Part shown: positions 1 to 10,422 of the stretch, piece after piece | Position numbering within the stretch: position 1 is the stretch's first letter | How the letters are laid out: every line of letters starts with the position of its first letter | DNA from: Chitinophagaceae bacterium | Lineage (GTDB): Bacteria > Bacteroidota > Bacteroidia > Chitinophagales > Chitinophagaceae | Reading direction: 5' to 3' | DNA: 64,000 bases | Assembly (NCBI GenBank): GCA_024707305.1 | Contig: JANPZZ010000018.1 | Coordinates: 124,001-188,000, forward strand | The notes under the pieces: generated by a model | What the model saw: the letters and a program-made list of their open reading frames with translations, nothing else | Database searches by the model: none | What the model was told of the DNA's origin: nothing | Program-made: the position numbers and the translations under genes

Positions 1-2419
1 TCCGCCTTCACATACTTCGCAGCGACCTGCTTTTACGTTAAACGAAAAACGACCGGCATTATACCCGCGGATCTTTGCTTCAGGAACTGATGCAAACAGC
101 GTTCTTATCTCTGTGAAAAAGCCACAATAAGTTGCAGGATTACTCCTCGGTGTACGACCGATCGGCGACTGGTCAATTTCAATCACTTTATCAATATGCT
201 CCAGCCCCTTTACATTTTTATAAGGTAATGGTGAAACCCGTGAACCATACGCATGCGTGGAAAGAATGGGATAAAGCGTTTCATTGATTAGTGTTGATTT
301 GCCACTACCACTCACACCCGTAACTACAATAAACTTTCCCAACGGAAACTTAGCAGTTACATTTTGCAGGTTATTACCCGATGCACCTTTCAACTCCAAC
401 ACTTTTCCCAAACCTTTTCTTCTTTCAGCCGGAACTTCAATTTTGAGTCTTCCGTTTAGATAACCTGCCGTGAGTGTATCGAGTGTTAACATCGACTCAG
501 GTTTACCCTGCGCCACCACTCGCCCGCCATGATAACCCGCTTTGGGACCAATATCGATCAGATAATCAGCCGCCATCATAATGTCCTTGTCGTGTTCAAC
601 AACAATCACACTATTCCCAATATCACGTAAATTCTTCAAAGCTTCTATCAACCGATGGTTATCGCGTTGATGTAACCCGATCGACGGTTCATCCAAAACA
701 TAAGTGATACCTTGCAGTTGTGAACCAATCTGCGTGGCCAGGCGTATCCGTTGTGATTCACCACCACTCAATGTTCGTGATGGACGGTTAAGCGTAAGAT
801 AAGTGAGCCCTACATCCAGCAAAAACTGAAGACGCTCACGAATTTCTTTCAACAGATCGCGGGAAATTACTTTTCTTTTATTGTCGATCCGCAGTTCAAG
901 CCCGTCCATCCATGCTGCCAGGTTGTCGAGGTTCATGTTACTGAGCTCGGCAATATTGCGATCATCTACTTTAAACCAGAGGCTCTCCTTCTTTAATCGT
1001 GCACCGCCGCAACTCTCACAAGGTTGCAGTTGCATGTATGATTCTGCCCATTCCCGCAGCCCTTCACTATGGCCATTATTGAACCATCGCTTCAACATAT
1101 TCACAATCCCTTCGTACGGCGCGTAGGGATCAAACTTCATGTTCTCAAAATCAATCTCTGTTTCCACGCCTTCTTCATTACCATACAACAGGATGTTGAG
1201 TGATTTCTCGGGAAGAGCACTCAATGGTTTGGTCAGCGAGATTTTATTCTTTTTGGCAATCTCCTGCGCCTGGCGATAAACATGCGCCTCGCGTTCTTCA
1301 CCCAAAGGCGCAATACCACCTTCGCTGATGCTAAGTGTATTGTCTGGAATTACCGCTTCCATGTTTACATGAAAGGTAGTACCCAGCCCACGACAAACGG
1401 GACAGGCACCATAGGGCGAGTTAAAGGAAAATGCATTAGGTGAAGGTTCTTCGTAGCTGATACCAGTGTCTTCACACATCAATAACTTACTGTATTGAAC
1501 GAGCTCTCCTGCTTTTTTCTTCAAACAGCCCGCCATTCGATTTGGCGGATGGTTTCTTTTTACCTGCTGCCGACTTACCGCTGCCAGTTGCAGCGTCGGG
1601 TTCTGTTAGCAAAAACATCAATTCTTTTCCCAACTTCAATGTTTGCTGTACACTCTGGCTCAAACGAGCACGCAGATCTTCCGTCACCTGGAGACGATCA
1701 ACCACCAGTTCAATATCATGAATCTTATAACGGTCAACCTGCATTTTCGGAACCAACTCCTGCACTTCACCATCCACGCGCACACGCAGGTAACCTTTCT
1801 TACGCATGTCTTCAAACAATTCACGGTAATGACCCTTGCGGCCACGCACCAATGGCGCCAGTAAACTGATACGACGGCCCTGAAAACGTTCGAAGATGTT
1901 GGCTACAATTTCTTCCTCGCTCCACTTCACCATTTTCTTTCCTGTGTTGTATGAATAGGCTTCGCCAATACGTGCATACATCAGGCGGATAAAATCATAA
2001 ATCTCCGTGATGGTACCGACAGTTGAGCGTGGATTTTTGTTGGTTGTTTTTTGTTCAATGCTGATTACAGGTGAAAGGCCGGTGATCTTGTCAACATCGG
2101 GCCGTTCCATATCGCCGATAAACTGACGGGCATAGGCACCAAAAGTTTCCATATACCGCCGCTGGCCTTCACTATAAATGGTATCGAATGCCAGCGACGA
2201 TTTACCACTCCCGCTGATACCAGTGATAACCACCAACTGATTTTTGGGAATAGAGATATCTATATTCTTCAGATTGTGTACCCGGGCACCGTATACTTCA
2301 ATGGCGTCGCTACGACCTTCCTGTTGGATGGAATCCGGTAATGAAACGGGTGCGGAATCTTTCTTCTTGCTTTTTGTACTGCTCATGGGGATGCTCTCAC
2401 ATGTTTTACACGACAACAC
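1..2419 (-). CDS. uvrA: Excinuclease ABC subunit A (UvrA), C-terminus runs off the left edge; frame interrupted near 1508-1520
   Basis: GISGSGKSSLAFDTIYSEGQRRYMETFGAYARQF is a UvrA N-terminus. After the ORF stop at 1487 the coding continues in another frame (AGELVQYSKLLMCEDTGISYEEPSPNAFSFNSPYGACPVCRGLGTTF). The shift sits at an A6 homopolymer. Confidence 0.93.
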
Positions 2420-2717
2420 CTTTTGCAGGTGTTAAATGTCGGATAGCAAATTTACTGAAACGGCGAGTGGAAAAACGAAAGAGTAAAGCAGAAAGCAGGG
2501 AACGCAAAGCGAATTAACAGGTTGCTTCATAAAATTTACAAATAGAAATGAAAGCCAAAATAAGGACACGACGAAAAGACACAACATAAACTATTCACAA
2601 TCAAATCATTACAAAAAGCTCAAGAAGATTTTTTTTTATTTTTTTTCTACAAAATCTGTTTTTGGCATAGAATTTAAAGAGTGTTGGGCAAAACACCCAG
2701 GTATCAAAAATCAAAAA

Positions 2718-3401
2718 GTGAATTTTATGAAAAAGACCACACTCATAGCGGCGGCAGCCTTTTTGCTAACTACTGGCGCCTTTGCTCAAACTGAACCTAC
2801 TCCAACCCCTGCTCCAGAACAAAAACCTGTACAGGAGGAACCTCAAACAGAAGTACCTCAAACAACAACCAGCGATAAGTATAACAACTGGACAGCTGAA
2901 ACCTATAAGTTGCAGCCTATGCCGGAAGCGCTTACAGTTGAAAAAATCTTCCCTGCTATTGGTAAGTATGAAATCACTGCAGCAGATGGCACTACTAAAA
3001 CGGTTACAATTTCTCTCGATGAAACCAATAAAGGTCTCGTATGGATAGAAGGTCTTGAAGCAGGAACTATCAAAGCAAACCTGCGCAAATCACCAGCCGT
3101 TTATAAAATCCCTGCACAAAAGCTGGGTGAAGAAAAAGACGCGAAGTCGGTAGCTGAAGGCGTAATGATTTACGACCGTGAAGCAAACGTGCTGAACATT
3201 TGCCTGGGTTGCACTTACAATGCGGAAGATCCTGCGATTGCATTTGTACCCGCTGCTGAAGCTGAAGAAGCTCCTGTAGCTGATGCAAAAACTTCAAAGA
3301 ATAAAAAAGCAGAAGCTCCTAAAGTTGCAAAAGTTAAGCCTGTACACTATACCGGTACTAAACTGATCGAAACAACTGCAGCAAACGTGAATGTGCAGTA
3401 A
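2718..3401 (+). CDS. Secreted hypothetical protein (signal peptide, Pro/Thr/Glu-rich N-terminus)
   Basis: ORF with N-terminal signal sequence MKKTTLIAAAAFLLTTGAFAQ, followed by an intrinsic terminator. Confidence 0.7.
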   Translation: MNFMKKTTLIAAAAFLLTTGAFAQTEPTPTPAPEQKPVQEEPQTEVPQTTTSDKYNNWTAETYKLQPMPEALTVEKIFPAIGKYEITAADGTTKTVTISLDETNKGLVWIEGLEAGTIKANLRKSPAVYKIPAQKLGEEKDAKSVAEGVMIYDREANVLNICLGCTYNAEDPAIAFVPAAEAEEAPVADAKTSKNKKAEAPKVAKVKPVHYTGTKLIETTAANVNVQ

Positions 3402-3420
3402 TCAGTTCCAGGATTTATAA

Positions 3421-3460
3421 AAGAGAAGGTCTGCTCCAGGGCAGACCTTCTCTTTTATTT
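3421..3460 (+). terminator. Rho-independent terminator
   Basis: 14-bp perfect stem AAGAGAAGGTCTGC/GCAGACCTTCTCTT with 6-nt loop, followed by TTTTATTTTAT. Confidence 0.85.
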
Positions 3461-3551
3461 TATATTAATTTACGATTGAGCGTTAGTCTTCCATCACATT
3501 AATATGGTAGTGGAATTCTTCACTAAATTTTTCTTGTATGCAAAAACTCCC

Positions 3552-3559
3552 TATTTTTG
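3552..3559 (+). promoter_or_regulatory. Bacteroidota -7 promoter element (TATTTTTG) upstream of the SAM riboswitch
   Basis: Matches TAnnTTTG; a TTG lies about 19 nt upstream; the riboswitch starts about 20 nt downstream. Confidence 0.55.
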
Positions 3560-3577
3560 CGCCAGTTCTTTAGATAA

Positions 3578-3685
3578 CTTATCAAGAAAGGCTGAGGGTT
3601 ATGGCCCTTTGAAGCCTTGGCAACCTCTCCTGAGTGATCAGGAAAAGGTGCCAAATCCATCCCGGTAATTATCGGGGCAGATAAG
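3578..3685 (+). ncRNA. SAM-I (S-box) riboswitch aptamer
   Basis: CTTATCAAGAAAGGCTGAGGG...GGCCCTTTGAAGCCTTGGCAACC...AAAAGGTGCCAAATCC...GATAAG: S-box core with P1 CTTATC/GATAAG, upstream of methionine biosynthesis genes. Confidence 0.93.
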
Positions 3686-3724
3686 TCAGATTTCAAGCTT
3701 TAAACATTGAACACAATCATATTT

Positions 3725-3761
3725 AATAGCCCGTCTGACTTTCAGACGGGCTATTTTTTTA
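3725..3761 (+). terminator. Riboswitch expression-platform terminator
   Basis: AATAGCCCGTCTGA-ctt-TCAGACGGGCTATT followed by a T-run. AGTCAGA just after P1 (3684-3690) is complementary to TCTGACT in the terminator 5' arm, a plausible antiterminator. Confidence 0.85.
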
Positions 3762-4083
3762 TGGTACGCGCGAACCATAACCGATTAGCCGCCTGAAAAA
3801 ACTGTTTATTCAATCACGCACTCCATGTGCAAACAAATGTTTATTCACAATGAAAAATGGCATCGGACACAACAATCAATTCTCCCCTCCACAGCGAAGC
3901 TGTGCGCTCGCGATTTGTAGCAGAAATCCTTTTTACAATCTTTTGGAACAAATCATGCGAATGGCACAACGAATCAACAGCTCCTGGTGATTCACTCCAA
4001 TTTAACAATTAGAAGAACAGTTGTAAGCGCATAAGTCTACTATCTTTATAGAGTAAATTAATTACAACAGCAAGAAATCTTAA

Positions 4084-5436
<1,353 letters not shown>

Positions 5437-5437
5437 G

Positions 5438-6502
5438 GTGACATCCATTTTCCAATATAATCAACCATTTCGGTTAGAGTCAGGGGTAACCCTTCCGGGT
5501 TACCACCTGGCCTATACCACACATGGCAAGCTCAATGCTGCGCGCAACAACGTGGTCTGGATATTTCATGCACTCACTGCCAATGCCAACCCGATGGAAT
5601 GGTGGCCCGGACTAGTGGGTGAAGGAAAATTTCTGGATCCGCAGCAATACTTTATTATTTGTGTAAACAAACCGGGCAGTCCTTATGGAAGCATCTCGCC
5701 TTTATCCGTGAACCCGGAGACGGGTGACGCATGGTATCACGATTTTCCTGTGTTTACCATTCGCGATATGGTGCGAACTTATCAGCATCTGCGTTCGGAA
5801 CTTGGCATCAACAGCATCCTGATCGGCCTCGGCGGAAGTACCGGTGGTATGCAATTGTTAGAATGGGCAATTGAGGAACCCGAACTTTTTGAGAACATCG
5901 TTCCGATCGTTACCAATGCAGCGCTTTCTCCATGGGGCATCGCCTTCAATGCATCGCAGCGCATGGCGATTGAAGCAGATGGAAGCTGGCTGGAACGAAA
6001 ACCGGATGCAGGCCAGAAAGGACTGGCAGCGGCAAGATCCATCGCGCTGCTCTCCTATCGCCATTATAACGGATACGATATCACACAAGCGCGCGATAAA
6101 GCATTTGTTCCGTTGCAACACAACACACTGTATGCTGCAGATAACTACCAGCGCTACCAGGGTCTGAAACTGGTAAACCGATTTAATGTAATCAGCTATT
6201 ATCGTCTCACGCAGGCGATGGATAGCCATGACGTTGGCCGCGACAGAAATGGACTCGTTGCAGCATTGAACCGTATTACTGCTCGCAGCCTGGTTATAGG
6301 AATAGACTCTGACGTTCTTTATCCAATTCACGAACAAAAGTTTTTGCATGACCATATCCGCAATTCAGCTTTCCTGAATATCACAAGTGATTTTGGGCAT
6401 GATGGCTTCCTGCTCGAATACGATCGTATTGAAAAAGCATTACGAACTTTCCTGGAACCGCATGAAGGTTATGGGTTTGGAGGCTGGCTGAAAAAAGCAT
6501 AA
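5438..6502 (+). CDS. metX: Homoserine O-acetyltransferase
   Basis: Alpha/beta hydrolase with LGGSTGGMQLLEWAIEEPELF and HDGFLLEYD; GTG start directly after metY. Confidence 0.9.
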   Translation: MTSIFQYNQPFRLESGVTLPGYHLAYTTHGKLNAARNNVVWIFHALTANANPMEWWPGLVGEGKFLDPQQYFIICVNKPGSPYGSISPLSVNPETGDAWYHDFPVFTIRDMVRTYQHLRSELGINSILIGLGGSTGGMQLLEWAIEEPELFENIVPIVTNAALSPWGIAFNASQRMAIEADGSWLERKPDAGQKGLAAARSIALLSYRHYNGYDITQARDKAFVPLQHNTLYAADNYQRYQGLKLVNRFNVISYYRLTQAMDSHDVGRDRNGLVAALNRITARSLVIGIDSDVLYPIHEQKFLHDHIRNSAFLNITSDFGHDGFLLEYDRIEKALRTFLEPHEGYGFGGWLKKA

Positions 6503-6539
6503 ACATTTTAATAGTAAAACAACAATAATAAATACCGAA

Positions 6540-7796
6540 ATGGATTCTCATAAACAGTTAAAGATTGGTCTCTTTGGATTTGGTGTGGTCGGCGAAGGGC
6601 TTTACCGCGTATTGCAACAAACACCCTCCTTAAAAGCAGAGTTACGCCGCGTTTGTATCAAACATTCCGGCAAAAAAAGAAACGCACCTGAATCTTTATT
6701 CACAACAGAAAAAGATTTATTGCTTAATGATCCCGAAATAAATGTAATTGTAGAAGTGATTGACGATGCGGATGCAGCTTTTGATATTGTTAGCACGGCA
6801 TTATTAAATGGGAAAGATGTAGTGAGTGCCAGTAAAAAAATGATCGCGGAACACCTGGAGGAATTGCTCGAATTACAGGCGAAAACAGGTCGCTCATTGT
6901 TATACGAATCTGCTGCATGCGCTTCTATTCCGGTTATTCGCAACCTAGAAGAGTATTACGACAATGATCTTTTGCATTCAATTAAAGCGATTGTAAACGG
7001 TTCAACGAACTTTATCCTCACAAAAATATTTGAAGAAGGTCTTGATTTTAAACAGGCGTTAATTCTTGCGCAACAATTGGGATTTGCAGAAAGCAATCCG
7101 GTTTTGGATGTGGAAGGTTATGATGCTGCGAATAAATGGACCTTCCTGCTCACACATGCCTATGGCATTAAGGTAAAACCGGAAGAATTGTTGTTTAATG
7201 GCATTCAGCATATCCATGCCGGCGATGCGCAGGTAGCACGTTCACGCAATCAGCAAATCAGATTGGTGGCACAGGCACAGAAATTACAGAACGGAGAAGT
7301 AGCTGCTTTTGTCCTTCCTCAGTTTGTGAAAGACGATGACCATTTATCATTTGTAAAGAATGAATACAATGGTGTGGTAATCGAAAGTGGATTTGCCGAC
7401 AAACAATTTTTCTATGGAAAAGGCGCAGGAAGCCTGCCCACTGCATCGGCAGTATTGAGTGATATTGCTGCGTTGCGTTATCAATACAAATACGAATACA
7501 AAAAATTATATCACCACAAACCACACCAGCTCGCAAAAGATACATACCTGCGTGTATTTGTAAGTTTTGACGACCTGAAACATATTCCCCGCGAGAAATT
7601 TGAATGGATTGAAGAATGGCATGCGCAGGAGGAAAGAAAATATCTCGTAGGCGTGATTGCCTTCCGTGAATTGCAGGAAAACAACTGGTGGCGCCAAAAC
7701 AATAATTCCCTCATCCTTGCCGCCGATCCGGTGATTGAAGATGTGGAGATCAGAAAGTTGAAGAAAAGAAGCCTGGAACTTGCGGGTGTCTTCTAA
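6540..7796 (+). CDS. hom: Homoserine dehydrogenase
   Basis: GFGVVGEGLYRVL NAD-binding motif; IVNGSTNFILTKIFEEGLDF; GYDAANKWTFLLTHAYG. Confidence 0.9.
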   Translation: MDSHKQLKIGLFGFGVVGEGLYRVLQQTPSLKAELRRVCIKHSGKKRNAPESLFTTEKDLLLNDPEINVIVEVIDDADAAFDIVSTALLNGKDVVSASKKMIAEHLEELLELQAKTGRSLLYESAACASIPVIRNLEEYYDNDLLHSIKAIVNGSTNFILTKIFEEGLDFKQALILAQQLGFAESNPVLDVEGYDAANKWTFLLTHAYGIKVKPEELLFNGIQHIHAGDAQVARSRNQQIRLVAQAQKLQNGEVAAFVLPQFVKDDDHLSFVKNEYNGVVIESGFADKQFFYGKGAGSLPTASAVLSDIAALRYQYKYEYKKLYHHKPHQLAKDTYLRVFVSFDDLKHIPREKFEWIEEWHAQEERKYLVGVIAFRELQENNWWRQNNNSLILAADPVIEDVEIRKLKKRSLELAGVF

Positions 7797-7802
7797 ATAA
7801 TA

Positions 7803-7921
7803 TGTAAATGTGAAAATGAGGAAATGAGAAATGAGAAATGAGGAAATGTGGGAAATGTGGGAAATGTGGGAAATGTGGGAAATGTGGAAATGTGGAAATG
7901 TAGGAAATGTGGAAATGCGTT
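7803..7921 (+). repeat. Low-complexity AAATGTGG(G)-type tandem repeat
   Basis: gaaatgtggg repeated about 5 times plus degenerate copies; complementary CATTTCCTCATTTTCTC tract at 8055-8085. Confidence 0.9.
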
Positions 7922-8126
7922 TAATGCATCCAAAAAACTCATAAAAAGATTGTGACAGCAGAATACTTTAGAAATCTTCCAAATTCTAAATTGTCACATT
8001 GCCACACTTTTATATTAGCACATTTTGCATAGGCTTGAGGGTAACCTCACATCTGCACATTTCCTCATTTTCTCATTTTCTTTCCCGTTTTCCGTTTGTC
8101 TTATCTTTGCGTACCAAACGCCAAAG

Positions 8127-9083
8127 ATGCACATTTTAATAACGGGTGGAGCCGGTTTCATCGGAAGTAACCTGATCAAACATTTACTGCAACAAAATCC
8201 GGAAGCCCGGATAACGTGTATTGACAACTTCGATCCTTTTTATTCCCCTGATCTGAAATATCAACGCATCCGCGAATTTGAGCCTTTTGCAAATTTCAGG
8301 ATGCTGGAACTTGACCTGGCAGAAAATAATGCAAACCTGCTGGCACTGGCGGTAGAACAACCCGTTGACATCATTGTACATCTCGCCGCAAAGGCAGGAG
8401 TAAGGCCAAGTATTGAAAACCCCGAAGCCTATGTAAAAGCAAATGTGTTGGCACTACAGCACTTGTTGGATTTTGCCCGTATCAAAAATGTGCCGCAGTT
8501 TGTTTTTGCATCCAGCAGCAGCGTGTATGGCATCAATCCCGATCTTCCCTGGACAGAAGAACAGAAGCTGCAGCCCATCAGCCCCTACGCTATGACAAAA
8601 CTTTCTGGCGAAATGATGGGTCATGTTTATCATTCACTGTATAGCTTCCGTTTTATTGCGCTGCGTTTCTTCACTGTATATGGCCCCGGACAGCGTCCTG
8701 ATCTGGCCATTAACCAGTTCACGGATAAAATGATGAATGGAAATCCCATCAACATATATGGTGATGGGACCACATCGCGCGATTACACATACGTGGAAGA
8801 TATTGTAAGGGGCATTGAAGCTGCAATGTATTACGACAGGAGCGGATTTGAAATTATCAACCTCGGTAATCATGATACCGTATCTTTAAAAGACCTGATC
8901 AGTACAATCGAAGAAATAACGGGCAAAAAAGCAATCATCAATCATTTACCCGAACAACCCGGCGATGTACCACATACGTATGCCGATATATCAAAAGCAA
9001 AACGTTTGCTGAATTATACTCCTGGTACCAGTATTAAGGATGGAATCAGGAAGTATTATGAATGGAAGAAACGCGAAGCGTGA
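8127..9083 (+). CDS. NAD-dependent epimerase/dehydratase (UDP-glucuronate 4-epimerase-like)
   Basis: MHILITGGAGFIGSNLIKHLL, SSSSVYG, YAMTK, GRP-type C-terminus; upstream TATCTTTG promoter element at 8102-8109. Confidence 0.85.
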   Translation: MHILITGGAGFIGSNLIKHLLQQNPEARITCIDNFDPFYSPDLKYQRIREFEPFANFRMLELDLAENNANLLALAVEQPVDIIVHLAAKAGVRPSIENPEAYVKANVLALQHLLDFARIKNVPQFVFASSSSVYGINPDLPWTEEQKLQPISPYAMTKLSGEMMGHVYHSLYSFRFIALRFFTVYGPGQRPDLAINQFTDKMMNGNPINIYGDGTTSRDYTYVEDIVRGIEAAMYYDRSGFEIINLGNHDTVSLKDLISTIEEITGKKAIINHLPEQPGDVPHTYADISKAKRLLNYTPGTSIKDGIRKYYEWKKREA

Positions 9084-9085
9084 GA

Positions 9086-9282
9086 AAAAATGTGTAAATA
9101 TGTAAATGAGAAAATGTGAAAATATGTAAATGTGGAAATGTGAAAATATCCGACATTTTACCTGTTGACTATTTCCTCATTTCCTCATTTCCTCATTTTC
9201 TCATTTCCTCATTTTCTCATTTCCTCATTTCCTCATTTCCTCATTTCCACATTTTCTCATTTCCACAATTCCTCTTTTTCCT
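9086..9282. repeat. Inverted low-complexity arms between convergent genes
   Basis: Left arm aaatgtggaaatgtgaaaat (9086-9150) and right arm repeated tttcctcatttcctcattttctc (9170-9281) are largely complementary. Confidence 0.8.
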
Positions 9283-10220
9283 CATTCCTTCCCTCGAACA
9301 ACTTTCCTTACCGTATATGTTTTTTTATTCTGCGATTCGAAATACGTTCGAATATTAATGTCGGCAATGATACCAATAGTTACTAGCTGAATTCCACCCA
9401 ACACAAGAATTAATCCAAGGATTAACAAAGGTCGATTCCAGATATCGTGCCCCATTATCTTGATGATAAGAAGATATAAATTAATCAACACACCCAGACC
9501 AAAACTCACAAAACCGATGGTGCCAAAAAGGTGCATGGGTTTTTGAAGATATTTACGGAAAAACACCATCAGGATAAGATCAGCCATTACTTTAAAAGTA
9601 CGGTTGATGCCATACTTACTTTTTCCAAACTGACGTGCATGGTGTTTTACATCTACCTGTGTAATCCTTGCTCCCTGCAATTTTGCGAGCACAGGAATAA
9701 AACGATGCAGCTCACCATATAATCCTAACTCCTCTGCGATCTCGCGACGGAATAATTTCAAAGTGCAGCCGTAATCTTTTATATATACACCTGTCATGCG
9801 ACGGATCAACGCATTGGCGATGCGGCTGGGAATTTTCCGCAGAAACATACCATCTTTCCGATTCTTCCTGTTGCCGGCAACAACATCCCAGTCCTCATTT
9901 ATCAGCAGATCCAGCATTGCCGGAATATCAGTTGGATCATTTTGCAGGTCACCGTCCAGCAACGCTACGTATTTACCCGTACTATGATCAATACCGGCAG
10001 TCATCGCCGTACTTTGGCCATAATTTTTACGGAGCTGCACCAGCACGGTTCGGTCATCACTGTTGGCAAGAATCTGCTGAACGGTTTTGTCAACCGAACC
10101 GTCGTCCACCAGGATTACTTCATAATCAATATTTGCAAGAGCCGACCTGACAGCAGTCAGCAGAGGTGGAATATTTTCCTCCTCATTCATCACTGTAATA
10201 ATAACCGATAATTCGCGCAT
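9282..10220 (-). CDS. Glycosyltransferase family 2 (dolichol-phosphate mannosyltransferase-like, C-terminal TM helices)
   Basis: SVIITVMNEEENIPPLL, VDDGSVDKT, ALLDGDLQNDP and two C-terminal hydrophobic helices. Confidence 0.88.
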   Translation of the reverse strand: MRELSVIITVMNEEENIPPLLTAVRSALANIDYEVILVDDGSVDKTVQQILANSDDRTVLVQLRKNYGQSTAMTAGIDHSTGKYVALLDGDLQNDPTDIPAMLDLLINEDWDVVAGNRKNRKDGMFLRKIPSRIANALIRRMTGVYIKDYGCTLKLFRREIAEELGLYGELHRFIPVLAKLQGARITQVDVKHHARQFGKSKYGINRTFKVMADLILMVFFRKYLQKPMHLFGTIGFVSFGLGVLINLYLLIIKIMGHDIWNRPLLILGLILVLGGIQLVTIGIIADINIRTYFESQNKKTYTVRKVVRGKE

Positions 10221-10234
10221 GGCTGCGAAGGTAA

Positions 10235-10298
10235 GAAGATTCGATGGTCGATGATCGATGATCGATGGTCGATGGTCGATGGTAGATGGTAGTTGGTC
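10235..10298. repeat. GATGGTCGAT/GATGATCGAT simple repeat
   Basis: Consecutive gatggtcgatgatcgatgatcgatggtcgatggtcgatgg units. Confidence 0.8.
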
Positions 10299-10422
10299 GA
10301 TTTCTGCGGTGAGAGAAAATGTTTCTCTCTAGCCCCCCCGTCGGGGGGGGGTGGGGGGCATGGGGGTTGGGTGCAGGCGGCTGATGGATGATGGCCGAAT
10401 AACCATTAAATTTGCCACGCTT

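Noticed and set aside
9116-9386. Repetitive ORFs ISSFPHFLISSF... (9116-9358, 9165-9386)
   Set aside because: Translations of the TTTCCTCATTTCC simple repeat.
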